Positions 28,994 to 38,166 of a stretch of 44,356 nucleotides of DNA are shown here, in pieces; the stretch's first letter is position 1, and each line of letters starts with the position of its first letter. The position numbers and the translations under genes were made by a program. The DNA comes from an uncultured Anaerolineae bacterium. GTDB lineage: Bacteria; Chloroflexota; Anaerolineae; CG2-30-64-16. Location of the stretch: assembly GCA_937124585.1 (NCBI GenBank), contig CAKZKT010000068.1, positions 1 to 44,356 of the forward strand, written 5' to 3'. The notes beneath the pieces are model-generated. The model was not told the origin of the DNA. It ran no database searches and saw only the letters and a program-made list of their open reading frames with translations.

Positions 28994-29458
28994 CTATGCC
29001 ATAGGATAGCGCTGAAACGCGTCGCAATGGACGCACTCGTCGGGGATGGCTCCCTCGGCGTCGAACCGGGCCTGCCAACAGGGCAGTTCGGGATGCTGCG
29101 CGGCCGCGCAATTCGCCCGTTTGGCATCGCTGCAGCCTTTGACCATCCAGCATGGCTGTGCCGCGGCAGCCGTAAGCCCGGGCTGCTGCGCCGGCAATTG
29201 GGTGACCGCAGGCGGCGGCACCCAGGGCAGGGTCGGCGTCGGGGAGACCGGCACGCGCACTTTTGTGCCGCGTGCCGGCGCGGGCGCGGTCGGTTGTGCG
29301 GCTGCCCGCGTCTGCGCCTGCAGGGCACGTGCTTCGGCCTCCCAGCGGCGGTCGAGGCGCTTGAGCAGATAGACCAGGCCGGCCATGATCAGCACCGGCA
29401 CGCCGATGCGCAGCGCGAAGAAACCGATGACTACGAGCAGATCAACGAAGCTCAACAT
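28994..29458 (-). CDS. Membrane-anchored two-CW-domain protein
   Basis: A 154-residue protein in three parts. An N-terminal helix FFALRIGVPVLIMAGLVYLL (13-32) is followed by a basic segment (KRLDRRWEAEARA). A Pro-rich linker comes next (about 55-95, VSPTPTLPWVPPPAVTQLP). The C-terminal cysteine-rich part is PCWMVKGCSDAKRANC, HPELPCWQ, then DECVHCDAF. This resembles the two-CW domain seen in varied bacterial redox and signalling proteins, probably a metal- or cofactor-binding knuckle. ATG 29458 has AGAGGTG upstream and overlaps the end of the 39-residue ORF. It is followed 14 bp later by the octaheme cytochrome. Function is unknown; location implies assembly of, or electron transfer within, the respiratory module. 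Confidence 0.8.
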   Translation of the reverse strand: MLSFVDLLVVIGFFALRIGVPVLIMAGLVYLLKRLDRRWEAEARALQAQTRAAAQPTAPAPARGTKVRVPVSPTPTLPWVPPPAVTQLPAQQPGLTAAAAQPCWMVKGCSDAKRANCAAAQHPELPCWQARFDAEGAIPDECVHCDAFQRYPMA

Positions 29459-29571
29459 AGGGCACCTCTTTTCTGATCCCACGCCTGCAGCCGGGCGCTC
29501 AGCCAGAACAATATCCCGGCCGGCAGGGCAATCCGCAATACGACACCCAGGATGAATGTGATGGCTTCCAT
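29452..29571 (-). CDS. 39-residue single-pass membrane peptide, first gene of the respiratory module
   Basis: A small frame opens at ATG 29571 with AGGAGG 5 nt upstream, the best Shine-Dalgarno of the operon. It ends at TGA 29452, overlapping the ATG of the next gene (stop and start interleaved). The peptide is MEAITFILGVVLRIALPAG then ILFWLSARLQAWDQKRGALC. The LRIALP segment matches LRIGVP in the two-CW protein and in the NrfD subunit. Such peptides often act as small subunits of respiratory complexes, but this one is unrecognised. Coding is supported by the ribosome site, the overlap and the shared motif. Confidence 0.7.
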   Translation of the reverse strand: MEAITFILGVVLRIALPAGILFWLSARLQAWDQKRGALC

Positions 29572-29764
29572 GGCAACCTCCTGACTTCAAGCCGATCCTG
29601 GATTTATTGGCCCTGTATACCGGCTTCTGGCTTCAGCATAGCACGTCGGCCGCGAGAAATCCATTGGGCGGTTTCACCATCTTTTGGATGGGGTGTCTCA
29701 CCCATGCAGACTGGGGTGCTTCATGAGGCGCGGCAACTTTTTCGGGGGGATGCAGAGGGGACGC

Positions 29765-30979
29765 TCAGCCGCGCAGGAGTTCCCACCAGGTGCGCGGGGA
29801 GAATGCGAGCCACGGCGAGGCGACGCCCAGGTTGATGCCGGCAATGGTGCGGGCCAGCCACGGCCGCCGCTGTGCCCGGCGGATCAGGATGCCGAGCGCG
29901 GTCGGGCCGGTTGCCAGGCGCAGCAGCACGCGCACTCCGCGGAAGAAACCGGCATAGCGGCGATGCAGCGTCCGTGCATAAGAGCGCAGGCCGTGGGCCG
30001 TGGTATCGCCCAGCGCCAGCGCCACGTGGATCGCATCGGCCGCGATTTCGGCGCTTTCCAGGGCCAGATCAATCCCCTCGCCGGTCACCGGGTTTACCAG
30101 GCCGGCTGCCTCACCGACTACGAGAAAGCCGTCGCCGACCACCGGGCAGGCGGGAAAGTCAATCCGGATCGGATAGCTTTTGAGTGGGCCGAGCGGCGTG
30201 GCGTGACGCAGGCGCGGCTGACGCTGCATGAAGTCGGCCAGCCTGGCGCGCAGATCGGGCGGCGGCCCGCTGCGAGCGCCGCGCAACATGCCCAGGCCGA
30301 CGTTTGCCCGGTCGGCGCTGACGGGGAAGATCCAGGCATAGCCGGGGGCCAGATCGTGCTCGAAGTAGAAGTCGAAGGTGTCGGCCAGGTCGGCGACTCC
30401 GGCGAAGTAGCCGCGCACGGCGTTGATGCCGATGGGCATGGTCCGGAGGATGCCGAAGCTGCGCAGGAGGCCAATGGCCGCGCCGGTTGCCAGCACCGTG
30501 AGCCGGGCCTGCACTGTCAGCGGGCCGTCTGGCCGGCGGCCGCACACACCGATGACGGCCGGGCCGTGCAGCGGCCGGGTGATGTCTGCCGTGGCGAGGA
30601 AGCGCGCGCCCTGTTCCACGGCGTGCTGTCGCAGCAGTTCGTCCAGCTCGAGGCGGGGGACTACCAGGCCGAAATCGGGCAGTCGCAGGTCATAGTCTGC
30701 AAAGCGCATGTGCCAGGTATCGCCGTCGGCCGCGATCAGTCGTGCGCCGTGAATCGCACGGTAGCCGTTGGCCTGCAGCCGGGGCAGCAGGCCGAGCCGA
30801 GCGAGGACGGGGATCGCGCGCGGGGTCAGGCCGTCACCGCAGGTTTTGTCGCGCGGGAAGGCGGCGCGATCCACCAGCACCACGTCGTGGCCGCGTGCGG
30901 CCAGCAGCGCGGCCAGCGTGCTGCCGGCCGGGCCGGCGCCCACGATGACGACTTCGGCGGTTTCCACGGCTGCGGACAT
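29765..30979 (-). CDS. Geranylgeranyl-reductase-family FAD-dependent oxidoreductase
   Basis: A 404-residue flavoprotein of the family that saturates isoprenoid chains of lipids, menaquinone or chlorophyll. The FAD site is VVIVGAGPAGSTLAALLAARG (about 10-29, abridged here), followed by PRDKTCGDGLTPRA (42-55), the family CG motif. Next come PGYAWIFPVSADRANVG, the substrate-cavity motif, and VVGEAAGLVNPVTGEGI near 285-300, the second FAD contact. It lies 193 bp upstream of the NrfD module on the same strand, so menaquinone-tail reduction would be a fitting but unproven role. Confidence 0.88.
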   Translation of the reverse strand: MSAAVETAEVVIVGAGPAGSTLAALLAARGHDVVLVDRAAFPRDKTCGDGLTPRAIPVLARLGLLPRLQANGYRAIHGARLIAADGDTWHMRFADYDLRLPDFGLVVPRLELDELLRQHAVEQGARFLATADITRPLHGPAVIGVCGRRPDGPLTVQARLTVLATGAAIGLLRSFGILRTMPIGINAVRGYFAGVADLADTFDFYFEHDLAPGYAWIFPVSADRANVGLGMLRGARSGPPPDLRARLADFMQRQPRLRHATPLGPLKSYPIRIDFPACPVVGDGFLVVGEAAGLVNPVTGEGIDLALESAEIAADAIHVALALGDTTAHGLRSYARTLHRRYAGFFRGVRVLLRLATGPTALGILIRRAQRRPWLARTIAGINLGVASPWLAFSPRTWWELLRG

Positions 30980-30991
30980 CGCGGTTCTTCA

Positions 30992-31029
30992 AACAAAAAG
31001 TAGGGAGGGGATAGCTCCCTCTCCCTACT
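30992..31029 (-). terminator. Terminator of the ABC ATPase gene
   Basis: On the minus strand AGTAGGGAG / CTCCCTACT (9 bp) encloses a second GGGAGCTATCCC element and is followed by TTTTTG. It lies 96 bp after the ABC gene, just before the reductase gene. Confidence 0.75.
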
Positions 31030-31062
31030 CGATTTCTCCGTTTGCCCTCAAAATCGCCTTAC

Positions 31063-31092
31063 GTGCCAGGCCCTCTCCCAGGGGCCTGGCAC
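31063..31092. repeat. GTGCCAGGCCC palindrome, variant copy
   Basis: Inverted repeat GTGCCAGGCCC / GGGCCTGGCAC around TCTCCCAG, between the ABC gene and its terminator. It belongs to the palindrome family noted elsewhere. Confidence 0.75.
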
Positions 31093-31124
31093 ATGGAGGG
31101 CAAAACGACGTCCGTTGTGCCGGA

Positions 31125-32231
<1,107 letters not shown>

Positions 32232-32587
32232 CGGGTGTTTTTGCTCCTGAAATAAGGATGTTTGAGATGCGCCGGCAGCGCCGGATCGAAGCCGGGCAGA
32301 CAGAACTGTTCGGTTGAGTGCTTCAGCTTTGCCGAATGGAAGGCTAGGCCGGGCCTCCGCGCATCCAATGACCAAGTTCGACGCAGGTGAAGCCTCAGGC
32401 AAACTGCCAAAACCGTTCTGCCACGGCCGCAGAAAGCTTCAAATCGGATCAGAGGCAAATAGAATCGCGAACGCAGCACCTCCCACAAAGTTCTGGTCTG
32501 AGTGGGGCCCACGAGATAGGCTTGCCGGCCCGCTTCCGGGTCGAGACACCTGGTCTGATCTCGGCCATTCCAGAAGCGACTGGGCCG
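32232..32587 (-). other. Long (~350 nt) untranslated leader of the ABC ATPase gene
   Basis: The only convincing promoter for the ABC gene is at 32588-32617, so its mRNA should carry a leader of about 350 nt. I see no terminator hairpin with a T-run and no known riboswitch core by eye. A minus-strand frame at 32219-32512 exists but has no protein-like features. The stretch is less GC-rich than its surroundings. Confidence 0.5.
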
Positions 32588-32617
32588 ATTTTACCATAGC
32601 ATGGCGAAAAGTGGCAA
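32588..32617 (-). promoter_or_regulatory. Promoter of the ABC ATPase gene
   Basis: On the minus strand TTGCCA (32617-32612), 18-bp spacer, TAAAAT (32593-32588). Its -35 hexamer coincides with that of the divergent promoter at 32611-32640. Confidence 0.7.
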
Positions 32618-32640
32618 GTTGCGAGCAGTTGGGTTAGAAT
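32611..32640 (+). promoter_or_regulatory. Divergent promoter of the phosphatase-MFS genes
   Basis: GTGGCA (32611-32616), 18-bp spacer, TAGAAT (32635-32640), about 35 bp before ATG 32676. The -35 is shared with the opposing promoter. Confidence 0.55.
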
Positions 32641-32675
32641 CAGATCAATTCACGAGAGTCAAGGATGGTACTGCT

Positions 32676-33128
32676 ATGACCGATGTCTCGCTCGCTGCAA
32701 TCTATCATTATCGTCCGGTTTCGGATTGGATCGGCTCGGCCGGGATGCCGACCGCGGCGCAACTGGCCGCAGTCGCCCGCGCCGGCTTCGAAGTGGTCAT
32801 CAACCTGGATCAGCTCGATTCCCGCTATGCGCTGCCCGACGAACGAGCCACCGTCGAGGCGTTGGGAATGACCTACGTGCAGATCCCGGTGCTTTGGGTC
32901 AGGCCCACCCATGAGGACTTCGTCGCGTTTGTGGCCGCGATGGATCAGTTCGCGGACAAACGCGTTTTTGTGCACTGTGTTGCCAATTACCGCGCCTCTG
33001 TCTTCCTTACTCTCTATCGCATCCTGCGGCTGGGCTGGCCGCCCGCTGAAGCACTGCGCGATCTGACCTCTTTTTGGCAGCCGGATGCCGTCTGGCAACA
33101 ATTCATCGAAAGCGAACTGCCCGCATGA
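32676..33128 (+). CDS. Small cysteine-phosphatase-like protein (DSP/DUF442-type)
   Basis: A 150-residue protein of the compact tyrosine/dual-specificity phosphatase fold. VVINLDQLDSRYALPDE (about 36-52) matches the strand and loop carrying the general acid region. VFVHCVANYRASVFLTLYR (about 104-122) contains the P-loop-like HCxxxxR-x-S with nucleophilic Cys. The loop has four residues between Cys and Arg rather than the canonical five, as in some bacterial relatives. Substrate is unknown. ATG 32676 has AAGGATGG upstream. It overlaps the MFS gene by 4 bp. Confidence 0.78.
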   Translation: MTDVSLAAIYHYRPVSDWIGSAGMPTAAQLAAVARAGFEVVINLDQLDSRYALPDERATVEALGMTYVQIPVLWVRPTHEDFVAFVAAMDQFADKRVFVHCVANYRASVFLTLYRILRLGWPPAEALRDLTSFWQPDAVWQQFIESELPA

Positions 33129-34333
33129 AGCTCATTTCACTTGCAAAGTCCGCCTTCTCGACCACCAGTCCGTTCGCAAAAGTCACCGGTTACTACGCCG
33201 CGTTTGTCGCGTTGGGGCTGTTCGGCGCCTCCATGGGGCCGACGCTGCCCGGCCTGGCCCAACACACCGGCTCGCGGCTCAGCGAGATCAGCTTTTTGTT
33301 CACCGCCCGCTCTCTGGGCTATCTGCTCGGCTCGCTTATCGGCGGCCGCCTCTATGATCGCTTTCCGGGCCATCGGGTTTTGGCGGCGGTGTTGGTGATG
33401 ATGGCCGTCATGATGGCCGTTGTACCCACGGTGCCGTTGCTCTGGCTGCTGGCGTTGACGCTGCTGGCGCTGGGCTTCGGCGAAGGCGGGCTCGATGTCG
33501 GCGGCAACACCCTGCTGGTGTGGGTGTACGGTGACAAGGTCGGGCCATTCATGAACGCGTTGCACTTCTGCTTCGGCCTGGGTGCATTCATCGCGCCGTT
33601 GGTGGTTGCCTTCGCCATTCAGGCGAGCGGCGACATCACCCTGGCCTATTGGCTGCTGGCACTGCTGATGCTGCCCGCCCTGGCGTGGATCGTCCGCCTG
33701 CCCAGCCCCCGGCCGCTGGTCGCCACGGTCGCACAGCGGATGGGCAACGCCAACCGTGCCCTGCTGGCCCTTTTGGTGCTCTCCTTTTTCGTCTATGTCG
33801 GCGCCGAGCTCAGCTTCGGCGGCTGGATCTACACCTATGCGGTGACGGCCGGCCTGGGCACTGCCACCAGCGCGGCCTATCTGACCTCGGCTTTTTGGGG
33901 CGCGTTGATGGCGGGTCGTCTCGTTTCGATCCCCCTCGCAGTCCGCTTCAGCCCCAACGCGATCCTGCTGGCCGATTTGTTGGGCTGTCTGGCCGCGATG
34001 AGCGTGATCCTGGTCTGGCCCGGTTCGGCCGTCGCGCTCTGGATCGGCACCTGCGCGGCCGGCTTCGCCATGGCCTCGATCTTCCCCACCATGATCGCGT
34101 TGGCCGAACGCTACATGACCATCACAGGCCAGATCACCAGCCTGTTTCTGGCCGGCTCCAGCCTGGGCAGCATGACGTTGCCCTGGTTGATCGGTCAGCT
34201 CTTCGAACCGGTAGGGCCGTTCGTCACGATCGTCGTGATCACGCTCAGTCTGGTGGTCGAACTGGCGCTGTATGGGTTGATTCGCATCGAAGCGGCGCGG
34301 CGGCGTGTGTGGGGGGAGGCAGGCGCCGCGTGA
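33125..34333 (+). CDS. MFS transporter, first of two tandem paralogues
   Basis: A 402-residue, 12-helix carrier. It opens MKLISLAKSAF, then KVTGYYAAFVALGLFGASMG. Motif A is replaced by GGRLYDRFPGHRVL (about 83-96). LDVGGNTLLVWVYGDKVGPF and ALHFCFGLGAFIAPL (about 135-170) are the most distinctive stretches and recur almost unchanged in the next gene. They recall the FucP/sodium-glucose-transporter-1-like branch of MFS. ATG 33125 overlaps the phosphatase stop, suggesting translational coupling. Substrate unknown. Confidence 0.88.
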   Translation: MKLISLAKSAFSTTSPFAKVTGYYAAFVALGLFGASMGPTLPGLAQHTGSRLSEISFLFTARSLGYLLGSLIGGRLYDRFPGHRVLAAVLVMMAVMMAVVPTVPLLWLLALTLLALGFGEGGLDVGGNTLLVWVYGDKVGPFMNALHFCFGLGAFIAPLVVAFAIQASGDITLAYWLLALLMLPALAWIVRLPSPRPLVATVAQRMGNANRALLALLVLSFFVYVGAELSFGGWIYTYAVTAGLGTATSAAYLTSAFWGALMAGRLVSIPLAVRFSPNAILLADLLGCLAAMSVILVWPGSAVALWIGTCAAGFAMASIFPTMIALAERYMTITGQITSLFLAGSSLGSMTLPWLIGQLFEPVGPFVTIVVITLSLVVELALYGLIRIEAARRRVWGEAGAA

Positions 34334-34351
34334 TCCGGTTATCGGCGAGAC

Positions 34352-34382
34352 GCGCCAGGCCCTCTGCAAGAGGCCCGGCACG
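34352..34382. repeat. CGCCAGGCCC palindrome, variant copy
   Basis: Inverted repeat GCGCCAGGCCC / GGGCCTCTTGC-type with GAGGCCCGGCAC as right arm, around TCTGCAAG, between the two MFS genes. It has diverged from the family consensus. Confidence 0.65.
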
Positions 34383-34399
34383 GGGATAAAAGAGGAGCT

Positions 34400-35656
34400 A
34401 TGGGACATCCTGCGTTGACCATGGGGCCGATGACGGCCGAGGTCAGGCATCGGCTGGCCGTCACAGCCGCCTATTTCACTGCCTTCGTTGCGCTGGGCCT
34501 TTTCGCTGCGTCGCTGGGCCCCACGCTGCCGGGGCTGGCCGAGAACACGCGCTCGGCGCTCGGCCAGATCAGCTATCTGTTCACCGCACGCGCCTTCGGC
34601 TATCTGCTTGGCTCGTTTTTCGGCGGCCAGCTCTATGACCGGCTGCCCGGCCATCGGGTGATGGTCCTCGCACTGGCGGCTATGGCGCTCGTGCTGCTCG
34701 GCATGCCGCTCATTCCGCTGCTACCATTGCTGGTCGCCGTGATCCTGCTGGGCGGGATCGCCGAGGGCGTGCTGGACGTGGGCGGCAATACCCTGCTGGT
34801 GTGGTTGCATCGCGACCGGGTAGGACCGTTCATGAATGGGTTGCATTTCGCTTTCGGCCTCGGCGCGTTCCTGGCCCCCATCGTGATCGCACAAGCGATG
34901 CTGTTCAGCGGCGGCATCCGCGGCGCGTATTGGGCGCTGGCGCTCCTGATGGCGCCCCCGTTGTTCTGGTTATGGCCGCTGCAGAGCCCGCTTCCCCTGG
35001 CGACGCGCGGCGAGCGAAGCGAGCGAAGCGATGGCCGACGGGTGGTTGTCAGGCCGCTGCTTGTCGCCGTGATCGCGCTTTTCTGCTTCCTCTACGTGGG
35101 CGCAGAGGTGAGCTTTGGCGGCTGGATCTACACCTACGCCACGACACAGATGCTGGCTACGGCGACGACCGCTGCTTATCTCACCTCGCTCTTTTGGGGC
35201 GCGTTGACCCTGGGGCGCCTGCTCGCTATCCCCATCGCGCTCCGCCTGCGGCCGCGCACCATCCTCTTCGCCGATCTGATCGGCTGCCTGACCGGGGTGG
35301 CAGCGATCCTGCTTTGGCCGCGTTCGCCGGCGCTGCTGTGGGGGGCCGCGTTTCTGATCGGCTTCGCCATGGCCTCGGTCTTCCCGACCATGTTGGCCTT
35401 TGCCGCCCGGCGGATGACGACCACCGGCGCGGTGACCGCGTGGTTTCTAGTGGGCGGCAGCAGCGGCGCCATGCTCACGCCGTGGGTCATCGGCCAGCTG
35501 TTTCAATCTGTCGGGCCGCGCGTCGTGATGCTGGCCATCGGGCTCGATCTGGTGCTGGCGCTGGTCGTGCTGGTGGCCCTGGTGGCGCGCTGGGGCGGCC
35601 CCCACAGCGAACGCGACGAACGCAATGAGCAGCCGGAGGCCGCGACGCCGAGGTGA
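34400..35656 (+). CDS. MFS transporter, second tandem paralogue with a repeat-derived loop
   Basis: A 418-residue carrier closely related to the preceding product. Shared stretches include TAAYFTAFVALGLFAASLGP, LDVGGNTLLVWLHRDRVGPF and LHFAFGLGAFLAP. After helix 6 the central cytoplasmic loop contains TRGERSERSDGRR, encoded by a 9-bp GCGAGCGAA tandem (35010-35032) that the paralogue lacks. AGAGGAG lies 3 nt before the ATG. The tail is hydrophilic and charged (GPHSERDERNEQPE). Duplication followed by divergence is likely; substrate unknown. Confidence 0.88.
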   Translation: MGHPALTMGPMTAEVRHRLAVTAAYFTAFVALGLFAASLGPTLPGLAENTRSALGQISYLFTARAFGYLLGSFFGGQLYDRLPGHRVMVLALAAMALVLLGMPLIPLLPLLVAVILLGGIAEGVLDVGGNTLLVWLHRDRVGPFMNGLHFAFGLGAFLAPIVIAQAMLFSGGIRGAYWALALLMAPPLFWLWPLQSPLPLATRGERSERSDGRRVVVRPLLVAVIALFCFLYVGAEVSFGGWIYTYATTQMLATATTAAYLTSLFWGALTLGRLLAIPIALRLRPRTILFADLIGCLTGVAAILLWPRSPALLWGAAFLIGFAMASVFPTMLAFAARRMTTTGAVTAWFLVGGSSGAMLTPWVIGQLFQSVGPRVVMLAIGLDLVLALVVLVALVARWGGPHSERDERNEQPEAATPR

Positions 35657-35660
35657 CGGC

Positions 35661-38090
35661 ATGGCATTCGATCCGTCGCTCTTTCTGAGCGAACTGCGGC
35701 GCCGCCGTGACTATGCCGGGCAGATGGTGCACGTGCAGACGATCCCGGCCCGGCTTCCGCGTTACGGCACGCTCCAGTTCAAGCTCAGCCCGGCCGTGAG
35801 CCGGGCGCTGGCCGCGGCCGGCGCCGAGCGTCTGTACTCCCATCAGGCCGCGGCGATCAACGCGGCGCTGGCCGGCCAGCATGTGGTGATCGCCACCTCC
35901 ACGGCCAGCGGCAAGACCCTCTGCTTCAACGTGCCCGTGCTGGAGGCGCTGGCGCGCGATCCGCTGGCCCGCGCGCTCTATCTCTATCCGACGAAGGCAT
36001 TGGCCCAGGATCAGCTCGGCAAATGGCAGGCGCTGGTGAAGGGCGCGGGCGATGACATCGTCAATCCGCTGGCGGCCACCTACGACGGCGACACACCGCA
36101 GGGCGCACGGGCCCGTTTGCGCAAGACCGCGCGCGTGCTGCTGACCAATCCGGACATGCTCCACACCGGCATTCTGCCCAACCATCCGCTATGGGCCGAG
36201 TTCTTCCGCCACCTGAAATATGTGGTGATAGATGAGGCGCACACCTATCGGGGCGTGTTCGGCTCGCAAGTGGCGTGCGTGCTGCGCCGGCTGCGCCGGG
36301 TATGCGCGCTGTATCAGGGGCCAGGGGTCAGGGGCTGGGGGCCAGGGGTCAGGGACCAGGAAGCGGCGGTCAGAAGCCAATCCCCGACTTCCAACCCCCA
36401 GCCCCCAACCCCCACTCCCCAATTCATCGCTGCCTCTGCCACCATCGCCAATCCGGCAGAACATTTCGAGCTGTTGACCGGCCTGTCGGCCACAGTGATC
36501 ACCGATGATGGGTCGCCGCACGGCCCGCGCACGTTCGTGCTGTGGAATCCGCCGTTTCTCGACCGCAGTCGCACGGTCCGGCGCAGCGCCAACCATGAGG
36601 CCAGCGTGTTGTTCGCCGCGCTCGTCAGCGCAGGGGTGCGCACCATCGCCTTTGCCCGCGCGCGCGTGCTGGCTGAGCTGCTGCTGCGCTACGCCCGGGA
36701 GGCATTGCGCCGCAACCGCGAGACGGCTGGCCTGGCCGACCGGATCGCTTCCTATCGCGCCGGCTACCTGCCGGAAGAGCGCCGGCGCATCGAGCGCGAG
36801 CTGTTCGGCGGTCGGCTCGTGGGCGTGACGGCGACCAGCGCGCTGGAGCTGGGCATAGATGTGGGGGGCCTGGACGCGGCGCTGCTGGTCGGCTATCCGG
36901 GCACGATTGCCAGCCTGTGGCAGCAGGCTGGCCGCGCCGGTCGCGGCGACGATCCGGCCCTGGCCGTGCTCATCGGCCTGGACAACCCGCTCGATCAGTA
37001 CTACATGCGCCATCCTGCCGAGCTGCTGGGCCGGCCCCACGAGCATGCGCTGCTCGATCCCGACAACATCTACATCCTGCAGCGGCATCTGCCCTGCGCC
37101 GCACATGAGACGCCGCTGCGCGTGGCCGAGGAAGACGGCCAGCTCGAGGACGATGAGGCGCTCTTCGGCCCCGGTTTCGTGGACGCGATGGTGGCGCTGG
37201 AGGAACATGGCGTGTTGCGCTTCACCGGCGACCGCTGGGTGTATGCGCGCGGAGACTATCCGGCGCAGGATGTCAGCCTGCGCGATGCCGAGGGGGAGCG
37301 CTTCGCCATCCTGAACGCGGCCAACGATTATCGGCTGCTGGAGGAGATCAGCAGCACGACCGCGCCGTTTCGTGTGCATCCGGGCGCCATCTACCTGCAT
37401 CAGGGCGAGTCGTATCTGGTGACCGAGTACAATGCGGGGCTGCGCCACGCCATCGTGAAGCCGGTCAACGCGGATTACTACACCCAGCCGCGCGAGGTCA
37501 ACGATGTGCGCATCGTGCGCTCGCTGCAGCATCGGCTTTTGCCGTTCGCCGCGGCATTTCTGGGCCGGGTGCGCGTGCGCGGCCAGGTGATCGGCTATCG
37601 CCGGCTCCAGCAGTTCACCGAGGCGGTGCTCGGCGAGGAGCCGCTGGAGATGCCGGTGATGGAATACGAGACGGTGGCGCTCTGGTGGGACCTGCCGGCA
37701 GAACTGCCGCTCGAGCTGGGCCGGGCCGGGCTGGATTTTCTGGGCGGCCTGCACGCGGTGGAGCACGCGGCCATCGGCATCCTGCCGCTCTTCGCCATGT
37801 GCGATCGATGGGACATCGGCGGGCTGAGCACACCCCGTCACCCCGACACCGATGCGGCGCAGGTGTTCATCTACGACGGTTTTCCGGGCGGGGTGGGGAT
37901 TGCGGAGAAAGGGTTCGAGCTGCTGCCCCGGCTGTGGGCGGCCACACTGGATGTGATTCGCGGCTGCCCGTGCGAGGCTGGTTGTCCGAGCTGTGTGCAG
38001 AGCCCGAAATGCGGCAATTTCAACCAGCCTCTGGACAAGCAGGCCGCCGTTGTCATTTTGCGCCGGCTGCTGGCCGGCCAGGCAAGCTGA
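35661..38090 (+). CDS. MrfA/YprA-type DEAD/DEAH-box DNA helicase with DUF1998 cysteine domain
   Basis: An 809-residue superfamily 2 helicase related to MrfA (YprA) and Hrq1, which act in DNA repair. Motif I is ATSTASGKTL (78-87). YPTKALAQDQL is motif Ia, VVIDEAHTYRG near 190 is motif II, and FIAASATIANP near 255 is motif III. GVTATSALELGIDVG and QQAGRAGRGDDP are motifs V and VI. The C-terminal DUF1998 part has CPCEAGCPSCVQSPKCG near 770-786, four cysteines for zinc as in MrfA. ATG 35661 follows the MFS stop by 4 bp with GAGGTGA upstream. Between motifs II and III lies an atypical insert of about 35 residues encoded by a repeat. Confidence 0.92.
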   Translation: MAFDPSLFLSELRRRRDYAGQMVHVQTIPARLPRYGTLQFKLSPAVSRALAAAGAERLYSHQAAAINAALAGQHVVIATSTASGKTLCFNVPVLEALARDPLARALYLYPTKALAQDQLGKWQALVKGAGDDIVNPLAATYDGDTPQGARARLRKTARVLLTNPDMLHTGILPNHPLWAEFFRHLKYVVIDEAHTYRGVFGSQVACVLRRLRRVCALYQGPGVRGWGPGVRDQEAAVRSQSPTSNPQPPTPTPQFIAASATIANPAEHFELLTGLSATVITDDGSPHGPRTFVLWNPPFLDRSRTVRRSANHEASVLFAALVSAGVRTIAFARARVLAELLLRYAREALRRNRETAGLADRIASYRAGYLPEERRRIERELFGGRLVGVTATSALELGIDVGGLDAALLVGYPGTIASLWQQAGRAGRGDDPALAVLIGLDNPLDQYYMRHPAELLGRPHEHALLDPDNIYILQRHLPCAAHETPLRVAEEDGQLEDDEALFGPGFVDAMVALEEHGVLRFTGDRWVYARGDYPAQDVSLRDAEGERFAILNAANDYRLLEEISSTTAPFRVHPGAIYLHQGESYLVTEYNAGLRHAIVKPVNADYYTQPREVNDVRIVRSLQHRLLPFAAAFLGRVRVRGQVIGYRRLQQFTEAVLGEEPLEMPVMEYETVALWWDLPAELPLELGRAGLDFLGGLHAVEHAAIGILPLFAMCDRWDIGGLSTPRHPDTDAAQVFIYDGFPGGVGIAEKGFELLPRLWAATLDVIRGCPCEAGCPSCVQSPKCGNFNQPLDKQAAVVILRRLLAGQAS
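36316..36421. repeat. GGGGTCAGGG / CCCCCAACCC simple-sequence insert within the helicase gene
   Basis: About 105 bp with repeated CAGGGGTCAGGGGCTGGGGG-type words in the first half and the C-rich counterpart (CCCCCAGCCCCCAACCCCC) in the second, so the two halves are partly complementary. It is in frame and encodes residues about 219-254 of the helicase (GPGVRGWGPGVRDQ, then SNPQPPTPTP). Confidence 0.85.
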
Positions 38091-38166
38091 GGGAGCGCTC
38101 CGGGGTGGCTGTGTTGTGGCCGGTCCCCTGACCGTGCCATCCAGGGCACAGTCAGAGACCGGCCCA

